A stretch of DNA of 61,817 nt from a virus. The position numbers were made by a program, and so were the translations under genes. This document shows, in pieces, positions 15,080-23,055 of this stretch. The DNA is taken from IMG/VR virus record IMGVR_UViG_3300036906_000071, positions 1 to 61,817 of that record; one strand, 5' to 3'. The stretch's first letter is position 1, and every line of letters starts with the position of its first letter. The notes under the pieces are model-generated. The model saw only the letters and a program-made list of their open reading frames with translations. It made no database searches and was not told the origin of the DNA.

Positions 15080-15382
15080 CTATTGTTTTGCGCGAGAGAT
15101 ACCAAGGTACTCGTCTGCAATCCAAGATGGTTTAGTGAACGGGCCGCCAGAGATGAGGTATGGGGAGCCAATCATACCCCCAAGAAACATCTCCTTAACC
15201 CAACTTGGGTCGGGACTCGATGGATTGATGAGAGTGATGATGGTCTTTGATGGCCCAAAGCCCCAATCACATCCTATAAACCTTCGTGGCCAGCCGCCTA
15301 CCGGCGCGAAGAAGTAGGATGGCGCCACCGCAGCCACCGGCGCTGCCATGCCAAGCATCTGTAGAAATTGGCGCCGGTCCAT
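15080..15382 (-). CDS. Small protein with twin-arginine-like signal
   Basis: A 100-residue protein beginning MDRRQFLQMLG followed by a hydrophobic Ala/Val stretch, which fits a Tat-type or Sec signal. The mature part is short and Gly/Pro-rich. The ATG is preceded by GAGGAG. Before insertion of the element at 15406 its start codon would have overlapped the stop of the upstream gene as TAATG. Function unknown. Confidence 0.65.
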   Translation of the reverse strand: MDRRQFLQMLGMAAPVAAVAPSYFFAPVGGWPRRFIGCDWGFGPSKTIITLINPSSPDPSWVKEMFLGGMIGSPYLISGGPFTKPSWIADEYLGISRAKQ

Positions 15383-15397
15383 TATGTCTCCTCAGTG

Positions 15398-15405
15398 AAA
15401 AGTTT
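15398..15405. repeat. Target-site duplication of element 1 (copy 1)
   Basis: AAAAGTTT, repeated exactly at 16165-16172, directly outside the two inverted ends of the inserted element. Confidence 0.85.
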
Positions 15406-16164
15406 GGGACTTATATACTTGAGTCCCTTTCATACAAACTCCATGACTTGCTGCGCCATCCGCTTCGCGGCAATCTCGCAGTATTTCTCTTCCCGCTCGA
15501 TCCCGACCGCAGTCAACCCCGCGTCCTTCGCAGCGCGCAGCGTGGTTCCTGACCCACAATAGGGGTCTAGAACGGTCTTGGCAGTTGGGAAGAACATCAG
15601 ACACCACTTCATCAGAGCAACTGGTTTTTGAGTGGGGTGCAGCCTCTGTAAAGCCTCCGATGTACCTCGCTTGCGTTTGGCCTCAGCGCTGTCGGATTGA
15701 ATGCAAAGCCCGTTCCAAAGAAACCGGAATATGCGAAGTGGCTGATCCCGGGAAGTCCACGCCGCCTCACCATCCCCGAAGTCGTTAGAGGTAAGTCCCA
15801 CTTTTTTGTCCCACACAAGCCAACTCCCGGGAGGCAATTGATGGGCCAATTTATGCGCTCCCCAAATAACAGAGTTGTCCGCAACACTCGGAAGCCATGA
15901 AACATCTACCGCCTCGCCATCCCCGGTAACAGAGTCAGAAGTACTCCTCTCCCGATGAACCCAGTTACCATTTAGACCCGGGGCCTTCTTATTCCGAGGA
16001 CTTGGGGCTTTATAACTTTGGCCATACGGGGGATCAGTCAGCAGCAAGTCGAAGCGCGGCAGGGTCGGCAGTATCTCTCTGCAGTCGCCGTGGTATATCG
16101 TGCTACCCGCGTGCTCGTAGTAAGTCTTCATTCAGTCTCCAAGGGAGTCATGTATATAAGTCCC
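15406..16164. mobile_element. Cargo-carrying element 1: inverted repeats plus methyltransferase gene
   Basis: A 759-bp insertion. Its ends are inverted repeats, GGGACTTATATACTTGAGTC at 15406 and, on the other strand from 16164, GGGACTTATATACATGACTC; the first 24 bases match at 22 positions. A perfect 8-bp direct repeat (AAAAGTTT) flanks it. The only gene inside is the amino-methyltransferase, whose stop reaches into the left end; no transposase is present. Removing the element and one direct repeat joins the upstream HAD-like frame to a TAA that overlaps the ATG at 15382 (TAATG). Element 2 (45786-46061) shares the ends. Confidence 0.85.
15430..16131 (-). CDS. DNA amino-methyltransferase carried by element 1
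   Basis: A 233-residue protein. TDPPYG (motif IV) lies near residue 33 and DPYCGSGTT (AdoMet motif I) near residue 190, the beta-class order; DPPY favours N6-adenine methylation. It is shorter than the enzyme at 9609 and unrelated in detail. It fills almost the whole space between the inverted repeats and has no linked nuclease, so it is an orphan methylase acting as element cargo. Expression may come from the interrupted upstream gene, whose TGA overlaps its ATG. Confidence 0.88.
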   Translation of the reverse strand: MKTYYEHAGSTIYHGDCREILPTLPRFDLLLTDPPYGQSYKAPSPRNKKAPGLNGNWVHRERSTSDSVTGDGEAVDVSWLPSVADNSVIWGAHKLAHQLPPGSWLVWDKKVGLTSNDFGDGEAAWTSRDQPLRIFRFLWNGLCIQSDSAEAKRKRGTSEALQRLHPTQKPVALMKWCLMFFPTAKTVLDPYCGSGTTLRAAKDAGLTAVGIEREEKYCEIAAKRMAQQVMEFV

Positions 16165-16298
16165 AAAAGTTTCACAAGTTCCTGCCGTTCGAGGTCGGCT
16201 ATCGTGCGCGCCCCCTGCCAGCCGCTGCGGTAGCTGTGCAGCACACCGTCAAAGTCGATCGACAGAACCGGCTTTCCCTTCGTCAGGTCATTCGCCAT
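16128..16298 (-). pseudogene. HAD-like gene fragment interrupted by element 1
   Basis: The ATG at 16298 gives 56 residues with the HAD motif I, VLSIDFDGVLHSY, typical of phage HAD-like phosphatases. The last ~13 codons come from the element end. Without the insertion the frame would continue through LVKLFTEET to a TAA at 15384-15382. Even then it would be only about 61 residues, so most of the phosphatase had already been lost. Confidence 0.65.
16165..16172. repeat. Target-site duplication of element 1 (copy 2)
   Basis: AAAAGTTT, identical to 15398-15405. Confidence 0.85.
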
Positions 16299-16322
16299 TG
16301 CCGCCCCCCTGCTTTCAAATTG

Positions 16323-17078
16323 CTACACGATCACTGGCAGGTTGACGATCTCTTCTACTGTGCTGGTCTTGATCTTCTGTTCCAGCCATGCGGCGATGTT
16401 CTGCTGCGCGGTAAGCTTCCAGCGCCCGGCATCCGCCTCGAATAGTGCACAGTGGTTGCCTGCCCCCTCCGGCGACTTCACCCGGAAAATGAAATCGCCC
16501 GAGGGCTGCTCCACCTCCAGGAAGGTGCGGAAAGGCTTCAATGTCACCCGCGGCTTCATGGTCACAGTCTCAACCATGTGGACCCCGGACTTCACAGAGA
16601 CCTTCTGAGCAAAGCCATCGTCCTCCTGGCGCAGTTCGCTATCCTTGGCGATGTTGCCAGCCAGTTTCACCAGTGCGTCGAGATCCTCGTCCTGCACAAA
16701 CATCGAGCGCAGCGCGATGTTGAACTCCTCCTGCGGCATGAACTGGTTGAAGCGGAACTCCCGCTCTGGCTTCGGGGCCTCCGCCAGCAAGTAGTGCAGC
16801 CGCCGGCCATACTCGTCGCTCCTGGTGGCAACCAGAAACACCTTGTCGTGGTCGCATACCCACACCAGGGATGTCTTCGGATCGAAGCCCTCTACCTTGT
16901 TCTCCAGCATCAGCATAAACCCGGAGAGCGTGCTGACGCCCAGGGTCTTCAGCATCGGAGGCGTAAAGAGCGTGCAGGTCTTGTCTTTGTCGATGAGCTC
17001 GAAGCCGCGAACCTCGAGTACCTTTGCCGGAGCCAAACTAAGTATCCGGTCAATCGTCACTGGATTTACATTGTCCAT
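16323..17078 (-). CDS. Conserved phage protein of unknown function
   Basis: A 251-residue protein. Segments such as GVHMVETVTM, LKPFRTFLEVEQPSGDFIFR and CALFEADAGRWKL resemble a family of phage proteins related to DUF2303-type proteins, though that link is uncertain. It is paired with the 129-residue gene upstream (17135), as in other phages where two such genes are adjacent. No catalytic motif is visible. Confidence 0.65.
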   Translation of the reverse strand: MDNVNPVTIDRILSLAPAKVLEVRGFELIDKDKTCTLFTPPMLKTLGVSTLSGFMLMLENKVEGFDPKTSLVWVCDHDKVFLVATRSDEYGRRLHYLLAEAPKPEREFRFNQFMPQEEFNIALRSMFVQDEDLDALVKLAGNIAKDSELRQEDDGFAQKVSVKSGVHMVETVTMKPRVTLKPFRTFLEVEQPSGDFIFRVKSPEGAGNHCALFEADAGRWKLTAQQNIAAWLEQKIKTSTVEEIVNLPVIV

Positions 17079-17134
17079 CGGTCCTTCTCTCTGCCGGCTT
17101 GCGCCATGCGGTTGATGTGTCTAGGTGTGGAGCT

Positions 17135-17524
17135 TCAGTTTGTCCGGGTCTTTGCTGGAGGATCAATCGTCGGCCCGCTCATATCGAACTCAATCTCCGA
17201 CTGCTGCGTGTTGCGGCCAAAGGCCAGAAACTCCCCGTCTTTGTGGGCAAAGTACATATTCGCGGTGGCGGGTTTCAGACCGGCCAGCTTGGTCTCCACC
17301 TTTGCGTTGTACTCCGCGCCGCTGCGGTCCTTGTACGGGGTAATCTCGATCGACAGCAGAATCTTCCGCTTCTGTGTCGGCTCCGTGTTTGGGTCGGCGA
17401 CATTCGCCGCCAACCGCTTCAGTGCTTCGTTGAACATCTCGTACACGGCGCCCGACGCCATGTTGTCGATGCTCAATAACTCCGGTAGACCGTTGTGTAC
17501 CGGCGCTTCCGTCTTCTTCTCCAT
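17135..17524 (-). CDS. Conserved phage protein of unknown function
   Basis: A 129-residue protein. ANVADPNTEPTQKRKILLSIEITP and the following beta-rich segment match a recurrent small phage family, found next to a larger partner as here. It begins with a GGAGG-like site. Function unknown. Confidence 0.65.
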   Translation of the reverse strand: MEKKTEAPVHNGLPELLSIDNMASGAVYEMFNEALKRLAANVADPNTEPTQKRKILLSIEITPYKDRSGAEYNAKVETKLAGLKPATANMYFAHKDGEFLAFGRNTQQSEIEFDMSGPTIDPPAKTRTN

Positions 17525-17542
17525 CGCTTTACCTTCCTCCGT

Positions 17543-17770
17543 TCAAATTGGCAGCGCCTTGCGTCGTGCCGCCTTCATCTCTTCACGCGCCATCTGCCGC
17601 GCCAGCAGGCGGACCCGCCTCCGGGTCGCCGGCCATTGGTAGCCGCCAACGTCGCCTCTGGGTCCGCAGACCCACAGCTTCGTCGAGAGTTTTTTGAGGA
17701 CAACACGGTGGATGACGCGAAACATCCGGGGCCGGTCAACCAGCTTCACCCCGCCTAACTCAATCGTCAT
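17543..17770 (-). CDS. Small basic hypothetical protein
   Basis: A 75-residue Arg/Lys-rich protein. Its ATG lies inside the last codons of groES (11-bp overlap), indicating translational coupling. It may bind nucleic acid by charge. No family recognised. Confidence 0.6.
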   Translation of the reverse strand: MTIELGGVKLVDRPRMFRVIHRVVLKKLSTKLWVCGPRGDVGGYQWPATRRRVRLLARQMAREEMKAARRKALPI

Positions 17771-18089
17771 GGCTCGGCCCCGTCTTCTGCATACGCCGCC
17801 CCAGAATCTCCTCGTCGCGCAGTATCAGATACTCCACCCCGCCCACCACCACCTTCGTTCCGGCAAACTGGCCGAAGAGCACCTGATCTCCCACCGCGCA
17901 CGCCACCGGAATAAATACCCCAAGCTCGTGCCGCCCTGGCCCGGTCGCCATCACCCGGCCCTCCAGCGGACGCTCCTTCTGGTTGTCCGGCACCACAATC
18001 CCACCCGGCCGCGCCTCCTCGCCGGCAGCCTCGTCCTGCCTCACCAGCACACGGTCATGGAACGGCTCAAAGTCTACTGCTTCAGGCAT
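17760..18089 (-). CDS. groES: Co-chaperonin GroES
   Basis: A 109-residue protein with the full GroES pattern: PFHDRVLVRQDEA at the start, a flexible mobile-loop region followed by GGIVVPDN, then GRVMATGPGR, VGDQVLFGQFAG, and a final YLILRDEEILG. It caps the phage GroEL (12904-14574). The start at 18089 overlaps the upstream gene by 8 bp. The extra N-terminal residues and short C-terminal tail are slightly longer than typical. Confidence 0.92.
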   Translation of the reverse strand: MPEAVDFEPFHDRVLVRQDEAAGEEARPGGIVVPDNQKERPLEGRVMATGPGRHELGVFIPVACAVGDQVLFGQFAGTKVVVGGVEYLILRDEEILGRRMQKTGPSHDD

Positions 18090-18414
18090 GGTTCTCCTCT
18101 CCCGGCATCGATCCGGCCTCTGGTTGTAGCCTCGCTGGGTTCGCTGGCGGCGCAAGGGTCGCGCGCAGTTGCACCCGCGCCTCATAGCAGATTTGGATTC
18201 GCATTCGCAGCCGCTTGGAGGCGGCCGGCGGCATTGCAACCGCGGCAATCCGCTCCTCGCACTCCTCGCCATACTTCCACAAGGCGCGCAGAATGGCGTC
18301 GAAGTTATCGCCTGGAACTGTTGGGGGGGGCTGCAATACGGGTAGGCTGGACATCATCATCACCATCGGCTTCGGTCTGCTGCCACGGTCAAGATACTTC
18401 GCGGAAGCAGGCAT
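18082..18414 (-). CDS. Hypothetical protein, first gene of the early minus-strand operon
   Basis: A 110-residue protein; a Pro-rich N-terminal third is followed by a helical, Arg-rich region (ASKRLRMRIQICYEARVQLRA). ATG codons at 18414 and 18366 are both possible. It overlaps groES by 8 bp. Function unknown. Confidence 0.5.
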   Translation of the reverse strand: MPASAKYLDRGSRPKPMVMMMSSLPVLQPPPTVPGDNFDAILRALWKYGEECEERIAAVAMPPAASKRLRMRIQICYEARVQLRATLAPPANPARLQPEAGSMPGEENHA

Positions 18415-18563
18415 GTCAAGCAGTATATCGGCGCGCCTGTGCAAAAGTTTAGCCGCCGCACCGAAACCGGCAACACCGTCCCCTCTGCGCGCTCTATCAT
18501 CTTTTTATGCTTTTTTGCAATAATAGTTGTTTACAAGCGTAAATCCGTGCTATTCTGTGTGGC
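18415..18563. promoter_or_regulatory. Divergent promoter region
   Basis: It separates the long minus-strand early operon from the plus-strand operon and is AT-rich in its centre. On the plus strand an extended -10 (TGCTATTCT, 18549-18557) lies 15 bases after TTTACA (18530-18535). On the minus strand TTGCAA precedes TATAG-like boxes by about 18 bases around 18490-18520. Both are readable host sigma70-type promoters. Confidence 0.5.
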
Positions 18564-18755
18564 ATGAAACGCAAGATTGCGGCAGCGCAGCAGACCAAGT
18601 CCGCGCCCTCGCGCATCACTGTCACTCTCGCGCCGCATATCGCCGAGGCCCTCGCCAAGGCCGCCGCCCACCGCGGCATCCGGCCCACCACCTGCATCCA
18701 GATTATCGTCGGCGACTTTCTCGCCCAGGACAAGACCAAGGCCATCGCCCCATGA
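18564..18755 (+). CDS. Small basic protein, possible ribbon-helix-helix regulator
   Basis: A 63-residue protein starting KRKIAAAQQTK. The segment SRITVTLAPHIAEALAKAAAHRGI is a strand-helix arrangement typical of Arc/CopG-type regulators. It is the first gene after the promoter, so autoregulation is likely by analogy. Its stop overlaps the next ATG (ATGA). Confidence 0.55.
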   Translation: MKRKIAAAQQTKSAPSRITVTLAPHIAEALAKAAAHRGIRPTTCIQIIVGDFLAQDKTKAIAP

Positions 18756-19066
18756 GCACCGTTCCCTCCGACAGCCCGCTCGCCTTCAACCCTGCGCCCC
18801 GCCAGACGCGCCCCGGCCTCCTCGGCCGCCGCCTTCGCCTCACCTGCGAGTTTGGCCACATCGTCCCCCGGCAGGAGCGGATCGCCCTGGACGCTGCCTG
18901 GCAATGCCGCTACCCCTCCCACCTCTTGCAGCCCTGCGGCAGCCGCCGCCGCCAGTGGGCCTGGTTCCCCGCCCCACTCTACCGCGTGGCCTGGCAGTGG
19001 GCCACCTGGGCCCTCCGCCGCCTCTTCCAACTCGTGTTGCCCGGAGGACGCCATGCCCAACCCTGA
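18752..19066 (+). CDS. Hypothetical protein
   Basis: A 104-residue protein with an Arg-rich, Trp-containing C-terminus (residues ~72-95) that could contact the membrane. It overlaps the previous gene by 4 bp and the alarmone-hydrolase-like gene by 14 bp. Not recognised. Confidence 0.55.
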   Translation: MSTVPSDSPLAFNPAPRQTRPGLLGRRLRLTCEFGHIVPRQERIALDAAWQCRYPSHLLQPCGSRRRQWAWFPAPLYRVAWQWATWALRRLFQLVLPGGRHAQP

Positions 19067-19565
19067 GACCGAGTTGCAACCCTTTCGCTTCGACCTGGCC
19101 CTGCTCATCGCCAAGGCTGCCCACCACGGCCAGCTCGACCTCGCCGGCAAACCCTACCTCTGGCACGTCCTCCGCGTCGGTGTCTCCCTGCTGCCCGACA
19201 TGGACGCCGCCATCGCCGGCCTGCTCCACGATGTGCTCGAAGATGGTCCCGTGTCTGGCGACTTCATCCTCTACAGAACTTTTCCAGGTCCAATCCTCTA
19301 CGCCGTCCACGCCCTCACCCGGTGCAAGCAGGCCGAGAGCTACACCGAATACATCCGCCGCGTCGCCGCCGACCCGCTCGCCGCCAAAGTCAAGCTCGCC
19401 GACCTCGCCGACAACCTCCGGCCCGACCGCCTCGCCGCCGTCCGCGCCGCCAAAGGGATGGAGAAGGAGGCTGAACTGCTGCAGCGTTACACCGCCGCGC
19501 GAGACTACCTGCTGGGCAACGTGTTCGTTGCGGGGTACATGGCGCGAGACATCTTTAAGGGTTGA
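19053..19565 (+). CDS. HD-domain phosphohydrolase, small alarmone hydrolase-like
   Basis: A 170-residue single HD domain in the SpoT/Mesh1 pattern: His38 (YLWHVL), His59-Asp60 and Glu63-Asp64 (GLLHDVLED), and Asp117 in VKLADLADNLR, which matches the SpoT VKLADRLHNMR block. These are the metal and catalytic residues of ppGpp hydrolases. There is no synthetase domain. It could lower ppGpp in the infected cell or cleave related signalling nucleotides. The substrate is inferred from the motif only. Confidence 0.8.
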   Translation: MPNPETELQPFRFDLALLIAKAAHHGQLDLAGKPYLWHVLRVGVSLLPDMDAAIAGLLHDVLEDGPVSGDFILYRTFPGPILYAVHALTRCKQAESYTEYIRRVAADPLAAKVKLADLADNLRPDRLAAVRAAKGMEKEAELLQRYTAARDYLLGNVFVAGYMARDIFKG

Positions 19566-19580
19566 TCCACTGGAGGCAGC

Positions 19581-19934
19581 ATGAAACGAATCGCAATCAT
19601 CGCACTGTTCTTGGCTGTGCCGCTCATCGCGCAGACCTCCAAGCCAGTTCCGGCATCTCAGACGACATTCATATCCGATTGCTCGACGCATCCCGAAGCC
19701 TGTATCTCCACGACTCCATCATTCGTTATGAATCCAGTTGACGAGCATGGGTGCAGCCAGTTCAACGGGTACCAGTGGGATGAGTCTGTGAAGGGATGCG
19801 CTATCACGGTAACATTTTCATCGGATGAAACAAGTCCGTTGACCTGCAAAATAACGGCACGAGACAGCCATACGCAGACTGTCACATGCTGGTACACGCC
19901 CGCGCCAGCCAAGACGCCCGAACCAGCGAAGTGA
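19581..19934 (+). CDS. Exported small cysteine-containing protein
   Basis: A 117-residue protein with a Sec signal peptide (MKRIAIIALFLAVPLIAQT) and several cysteines in the mature part that could form disulfides. It lies 15 bases after the HD gene, with a GGAGG site. No homolog recognised; it is likely periplasmic. Confidence 0.65.
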   Translation: MKRIAIIALFLAVPLIAQTSKPVPASQTTFISDCSTHPEACISTTPSFVMNPVDEHGCSQFNGYQWDESVKGCAITVTFSSDETSPLTCKITARDSHTQTVTCWYTPAPAKTPEPAK

Positions 19935-19968
19935 CGGCCTCTCGTTGACCTGGGAGCAGGGTTGATCC

Positions 19969-20172
19969 ATGAAAATCTGCTACGATTGCGGCTGTCAGAT
20001 CCACCGCCGGGAGAAGTGGAAGATCACCGGCTGCCTCGTCCGCCACATCAACTGCAAGAACCCCCGGCTCCAGCAGCGAAGCCTGCTCCTTTCTCAGCCC
20101 TCCCAAGGCCCCGCCGCCCCGCTAGACTCCCAGCCCCCCATGCTCGACACGGTAAAACCGGAGAGTGAATAA
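19969..20172 (+). CDS. Small CxxC protein
   Basis: A 67-residue protein with CYDCGC near the N-terminus and another cysteine after HINC; these may bind zinc. The C-terminus is Pro-rich. Its last base overlaps the ATG of the next gene (TAATG). Confidence 0.55.
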   Translation: MKICYDCGCQIHRREKWKITGCLVRHINCKNPRLQQRSLLLSQPSQGPAAPLDSQPPMLDTVKPESE

Positions 20173-20522
20173 TGGATTTAGTAGGGACGTGTCCAAAGGA
20201 CTTTTGGGAAGAGTGGATTGCCGAAGGAGATGCCGCCGGCGAGCTATACACTGGCGAAGAGTGGGGCTGGTACACACGGGACAGAAAGGCTCCATCGGCG
20301 AAACCGGGAGATCGCTTCTATGTTGTGGCTCACGGAAAGTTGCGTGGGTGGGCACCAGTGACGCGAGTGCAGAACAATGGGAATGGCGCGTTTGTGATCT
20401 GCCGCAGAGGGGGTGCAGTCGCCTGCACCGTTCCATTCGCCATTCCCGGATTTCGCGGTTTACGCAAACGATGGTGGGACTGGACGATCGAAGCGCCGTT
20501 TGTAGATTGGCGTATCCCGTAG
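20172..20522 (+). CDS. Conserved phage protein, PUA/ASCH-like
   Basis: A 116-residue protein. It begins MDLVGTCPKDFWEEWIAEGD and has GDRFYVVAHGKLRGWAP and RRGGAVACTVP, a pattern resembling small PUA/ASCH-like beta-barrel proteins that read nucleic acids. That call is tentative. It ends one base before the converging terminase gene. Confidence 0.6.
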   Translation: MDLVGTCPKDFWEEWIAEGDAAGELYTGEEWGWYTRDRKAPSAKPGDRFYVVAHGKLRGWAPVTRVQNNGNGAFVICRRGGAVACTVPFAIPGFRGLRKRWWDWTIEAPFVDWRIP

Positions 20523-20523
20523 C

Positions 20524-22167
20524 CTACCGCTGCACCGGCGTCTCCAGCATCGATCGCCGCGTCAGCGGAATCCCTCGCGCCGCCATCCGCTCCGCCTCGT
20601 CCAGCTCCAGCCGCTTCCGCCAGCGGTAGTGCGCCAGCGATGTCTCGTCCAGCCCCCGCTGCCGCATCTCCTCCAACTCCTTGTCCAGCGCCACCTCCCC
20701 AGGGGCGTTGCTCGTGTCGTAGTAGGTGTTGTACCCGTACCGCGTCTCGTCCGTGATGTCGTCCAGCGGGTCGCCATGCACCTTCTTGATCGCCCGCCGC
20801 TCGTCGATCACCCGCGAGCTCAGCGCCTTGTAGGTGTACGGAACGCCGCTCGTCAGCACCAGCTCCTGGCTGGCCAGCCCGTTGTACAGGTGCTGCGCGC
20901 TGGCCTGGCTGTCCTTCGCCTCCGCCCCGCTCTTGATGCACGGTATCCCATACTCGTTGAAGACCTCCGCCATGATCTCGAAGTTGCTGCGCCCCGTTCC
21001 CGAGTGCTGGTCGTTGGCCGAATCGATTACCGCAAAGTTGATCCGCGGCCCCTCCGGGTCGCGGCCCTTCAGCTTGGCCAGCCACGCCTCCTGCATCGGC
21101 TGCGGCAGCCCCGGTTCCCCGTCCCCGATCGCGGCAAACCCGTCCTTGCAGATGCGCAGCGCAAACTCCTTCGACGACATCTTCTTCTCGATCCGCTCGC
21201 GCGTCTTGAACGTCCGCCCCAGCGGGCTGACCGCGTACATCCCCGCCGCCGCCGAGCTGTTGCCAAACCCAAAGTCGATGCTGATAAAGTGGTTCCACCA
21301 CCACTCCTCCGTCACCGTCTGGATCTTCACCACCATCCCCGGCTGCATGAAGTCGTAGTAGATTCCCTCCGCATTGCACCAGCAGCCGTCCAGCAGTTGC
21401 TTGCGCAGCACCGCCGTCTGGCTCATCAGCCCCTTGATCTTCGACTCGTAGTAGCTGGGATTGTCGTGGATAAACGCCGGTATGAACGCCGTGGTAAAGC
21501 CCACCGGCTCGCCCGTGGTCCAGCGCGCCCCGCGGTATACCTTCCCCGGCACCACGCTGGTCTCCCTCGGCCGGCTGTCGTCGGGCGGCGCCGGGAAGTG
21601 GATTGGGCACCGCCCGCGCAGGAACACCTGCATCTGCCAGCCATAGCCCTCGCCGCCGGGATTGCAGGTAAACCGGCCACGCACCCGCAGCCCGCTCTCC
21701 GCCGGCGCCACCAGCCAGGCCACCAGCGCGCGCACCCGGTGCTCCGGGTGCTGCCCGCTCTCGTCAATCCCCAGAAAGCTGAATGGGTTGCCCTGGTAGT
21801 TGTCCAGGTGCGCATCGGTCTTCAGATAGCCGTAGCGGATGGTCCCCCCGGCCGGGAACTGCCACGCATGGTCGGTGCGCATGTGCCGCCCGCCCAGCGG
21901 CCGGTAGATGCGCTGCATGATGTCCTTCAGCTCGGGCATGTCCGTGCGCTGCTTGCGAATCAGCACCCCGGTCAGCCAGGGGTTGCGGTACTCGTCGGCC
22001 GCGTCCGCCACCAGCAGCTGGCTCTTCCCCCCGCCCGACGCCCCGCCATAGTCCAGCAACTCTGCAGCGGAGTTGCGCGCCGCCTGCTGCGCCGTGTTGA
22101 TCGGCCACCACATCGCCTTCGAGTTGGTAGGCCTCGGCTCCAGCGCAGGATAGTTGCACTCAATCAT
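20524..22167 (-). CDS. terL: Terminase large subunit
   Basis: A 547-residue packaging motor. The ATPase has Walker A GGASGGGKS (41-49) and Walker B FLGIDES (~131-137). The C-terminal nuclease shows SIDFGFGNSS (~283) and IDSAND (~375) as acidic metal ligands. It overlaps the small subunit by 4 bp and is the last gene of the late transcript; the plus-strand operon converges on it with one base between. Confidence 0.93.
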   Translation of the reverse strand: MIECNYPALEPRPTNSKAMWWPINTAQQAARNSAAELLDYGGASGGGKSQLLVADAADEYRNPWLTGVLIRKQRTDMPELKDIMQRIYRPLGGRHMRTDHAWQFPAGGTIRYGYLKTDAHLDNYQGNPFSFLGIDESGQHPEHRVRALVAWLVAPAESGLRVRGRFTCNPGGEGYGWQMQVFLRGRCPIHFPAPPDDSRPRETSVVPGKVYRGARWTTGEPVGFTTAFIPAFIHDNPSYYESKIKGLMSQTAVLRKQLLDGCWCNAEGIYYDFMQPGMVVKIQTVTEEWWWNHFISIDFGFGNSSAAAGMYAVSPLGRTFKTRERIEKKMSSKEFALRICKDGFAAIGDGEPGLPQPMQEAWLAKLKGRDPEGPRINFAVIDSANDQHSGTGRSNFEIMAEVFNEYGIPCIKSGAEAKDSQASAQHLYNGLASQELVLTSGVPYTYKALSSRVIDERRAIKKVHGDPLDDITDETRYGYNTYYDTSNAPGEVALDKELEEMRQRGLDETSLAHYRWRKRLELDEAERMAARGIPLTRRSMLETPVQR

Positions 22168-22853
22168 CGCCGCGCCGCCGCCGCCGGCACCGGGACCTCA
22201 AGCACCGCCTTGGCTGCGTGCGCGCTCGCCCGCGCATCGTCCGGCGTCTTTGCCGCAACATGGGCCGCCGGCCGCGCCAGAGGCGATGTCTTCGCTGCCG
22301 CCGCTGGCGCAGCCTCATCGGGTAACAAGTCGGCAGGCTCCTGCTGCACCTGGCTCGCCGCCCTCGTGTAGATGGATTGGTAGATGCAGGGTTCGGGAAC
22401 ACCCAATGTTCCGTCTGGTTGCGACATTCGTTCAATCTTCTCCAGCCGCCCATCCCGGATTGTTCCCGTAAACACCGCCGCCAGCTTTAAAAACTGCGCC
22501 TTCATTTGGTGGCCGTTCTTCATCTCCTCCGCGGGCGTCTCGATCAGGCGGATCATCTGCTGGAAAATCTTCTTCTCCGTCAGGTCGATCTGCTCGTCTT
22601 CCTTCGTCTCCCGCCGGTTCAGGTCGGCGGCGTCCAGCTTGGCCTGCTCATACTCCAGCAGATGCCGCCGCCGCGCCAGCTCCTCGCCCACATGCACGCG
22701 CTTCAGCAGCGCCTGCGCCCGCTCCAGTGTGATCTTGGTCTTGCGCGCAGCCTTCGCCAGCTTGTCCTCCGTCCCACCCTCGCGGATGTAGTGGCGCAGC
22801 AGGCGCTGCTCCTCGCTGGTCAGGCATCGGTCTGCTTGGGCGGTGCGGCTCAT
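22164..22853 (-). CDS. terS: Terminase small subunit-like protein
   Basis: A 229-residue protein directly upstream of terL with a 4-bp overlap. The N-terminus (LTSEEQRLLRHYIREG, then KLAKAARKTKITLERAQALL) forms an HTH-like domain, the middle is a long coiled coil, and the C-terminal 60 residues are Ala/Pro-rich and disordered. This layout and position fit a DNA-recognition terminase subunit. Confidence 0.75.
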   Translation of the reverse strand: MSRTAQADRCLTSEEQRLLRHYIREGGTEDKLAKAARKTKITLERAQALLKRVHVGEELARRRHLLEYEQAKLDAADLNRRETKEDEQIDLTEKKIFQQMIRLIETPAEEMKNGHQMKAQFLKLAAVFTGTIRDGRLEKIERMSQPDGTLGVPEPCIYQSIYTRAASQVQQEPADLLPDEAAPAAAAKTSPLARPAAHVAAKTPDDARASAHAAKAVLEVPVPAAAARR

Positions 22854-22913
22854 AGGCGTTCCGGCGATTCACTTTCTGGCCTTGCGGTGCTTCTGCTTCA
22901 TCCTACAACACAG

Positions 22914-22940
22914 AAAAGCCCCACCCATGGGGTGAGGCCC
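22914..22940 (-). terminator. Hairpin with T-run upstream of terS
   Basis: On the minus strand GCCTCACCC and GGGTGGGGC pair around a short loop and are followed by TTTTC. It would partly end transcription from the giant-protein gene and the tRNA before the terminase genes. Confidence 0.5.
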
Positions 22941-23055
22941 TCCTGCATCTTCGGGGATCGGGAGAGCGGCTCCCTACGCCCTGGTTGCCATCTCCTGACG
23001 CCGTTCGCCTTCGGAGACAGCCGCGCGCCGGGAAACGGCAAAAACCGGCGCACAC

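Noticed and set aside
15406-15430. Palindrome GGGACT...AGTCCC as a simple terminator or operator
   Set aside because: Three similar copies pair as inverted ends of two insertions, each with exact 8-bp direct repeats and restorable frames; a plain regulatory element does not explain that.
20629-22371. 580-codon plus-strand frame
   Set aside because: It is the mirror of terL and terS, which carry clear motifs; the translation is Arg/Leu/Pro filler.
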